Origin: Reyranella sp.
GTDB lineage: Bacteria; Pseudomonadota; Alphaproteobacteria; Reyranellales; Reyranellaceae
DNA: 5,979 bases
NCBI GenBank assembly: GCA_016780605.1
Contig: JADHLS010000367.1
Coordinates: 1 to 5,979 of the forward strand
Reading direction: 5' to 3'
The notes under the pieces were generated by a model that searched no databases, was not told the DNA's origin, and saw nothing but the letters and a program-made list of their open reading frames with translations. Both the position numbers and the translations under genes were made by a program. Of this stretch, positions 5,784 through 5,979 are shown one piece after another; position 1 is the stretch's first letter; each line of letters opens with the position of its first letter.

Positions 5784-5979
5784 TTAGCGCTTTAGGCGGC
5801 GCGAGCCCAGCCAAAGAAAGACGCCGCCCAGGATCAGCGTCGGCGAGCCGCAGACGAAGGCAAGGGCCCCAGAATCGCCGCGAAAATCGCCCTCGGTCAG
5901 GACCAATATCATGGTCACGGTGATCAGCAGGATGATTGCGCCGAGGATGGCGAAGAACCAGCCGAGGCCGCGGCCCTTG
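5784..5979 (-). CDS. C-terminal fragment of a small membrane protein, unknown function
   Basis: Sixty-four codons are open from the right edge to a TAA at 5786-5784. The fragment has two hydrophobic segments: residues about 6-27 (GWFFAILGAIILLITVTMIL) and about 41-58 (FVCGSPTLILGGVFLWLG), joined by an acidic linker (LTEGDFRGDSGAL) and ending in a basic tail, SRRLKR. This pattern of a two-helix hairpin with a positively charged end indicates a small inner-membrane protein with the tail probably on the cytoplasmic side. I recognise no family. The start lies beyond the window, so the true length is unknown. It is on the same strand as the rhomboid gene and 41 bases from it, so the two may share a transcript. 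The sustained open frame and membrane pattern, and the tight fit to the next gene, support it as real. Confidence 0.68.
   Translation of the reverse strand, partial: KGRGLGWFFAILGAIILLITVTMILVLTEGDFRGDSGALAFVCGSPTLILGGVFLWLGSRRLKR

Noticed and set aside
5645..5923. Plus-strand open frame spanning the rhomboid N-terminus and the right-edge gene
   Set aside because: It is Arg/Pro/Ser-rich, crosses two minus-strand genes and their gap, and has no domain or convincing ribosome binding site.

Overview
The window is a high-G+C stretch (roughly two-thirds G+C by eye) in which every credible gene lies on the minus strand, so it reads biologically from position 5979 down to 1. The gene content suggests an alphaproteobacterium of the Rhizobiales/Rhodospirillales type: a PhoR-type kinase, a CxxCH protein with a conserved tail seen in that class, and an XRE-cupin regulator beside a flavin monooxygenase. 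This placement is inference from family resemblance; the window holds no rRNA or other marker. I see no tRNA, rRNA, CRISPR array, transposase or phage gene.

Layout in transcription order. (1) 5979-5784: C-terminal end of a small membrane protein of unknown function. (2) 5742-5089: a complete rhomboid intramembrane serine protease with its catalytic Ser and His. (3) 5089-3716: a PhoR-like sensor histidine kinase whose GTG start overlaps the rhomboid stop by one base (TAGTG), so the two are probably translationally coupled. (4) 3614-2877: a TauE/SafE-family membrane exporter. (5) 2762-2280: a secreted c-type cytochrome-like protein with one CNACH heme site. (6) 2214-1570: an XRE helix-turn-helix regulator with a C-terminal cupin domain. 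(7) 1500-1: an FAD-dependent aromatic-type monooxygenase running off the left edge.

Two functional units can be argued. The rhomboid-kinase pair forms a membrane signalling/proteolysis module with no response regulator in view. The XRE-cupin regulator and the monooxygenase look like a local regulator-target pair: the 69-base gap between them holds a plausible sigma70 promoter (1560-1532) with a small inverted repeat (1534-1521) over its -10 side, followed by a good ribosome binding site. The exporter and cytochrome between these units have short gaps and may be separate transcripts; a hairpin lies just after the exporter stop.

I do not see a clearly new system. The best leads are the overlapping rhomboid-kinase pair, the promoter/inverted-repeat arrangement before the monooxygenase, and the poorly characterised CxxCH protein. 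Long open frames on the plus strand opposite the monooxygenase and the kinase are antisense shadows of high-G+C coding sequence.
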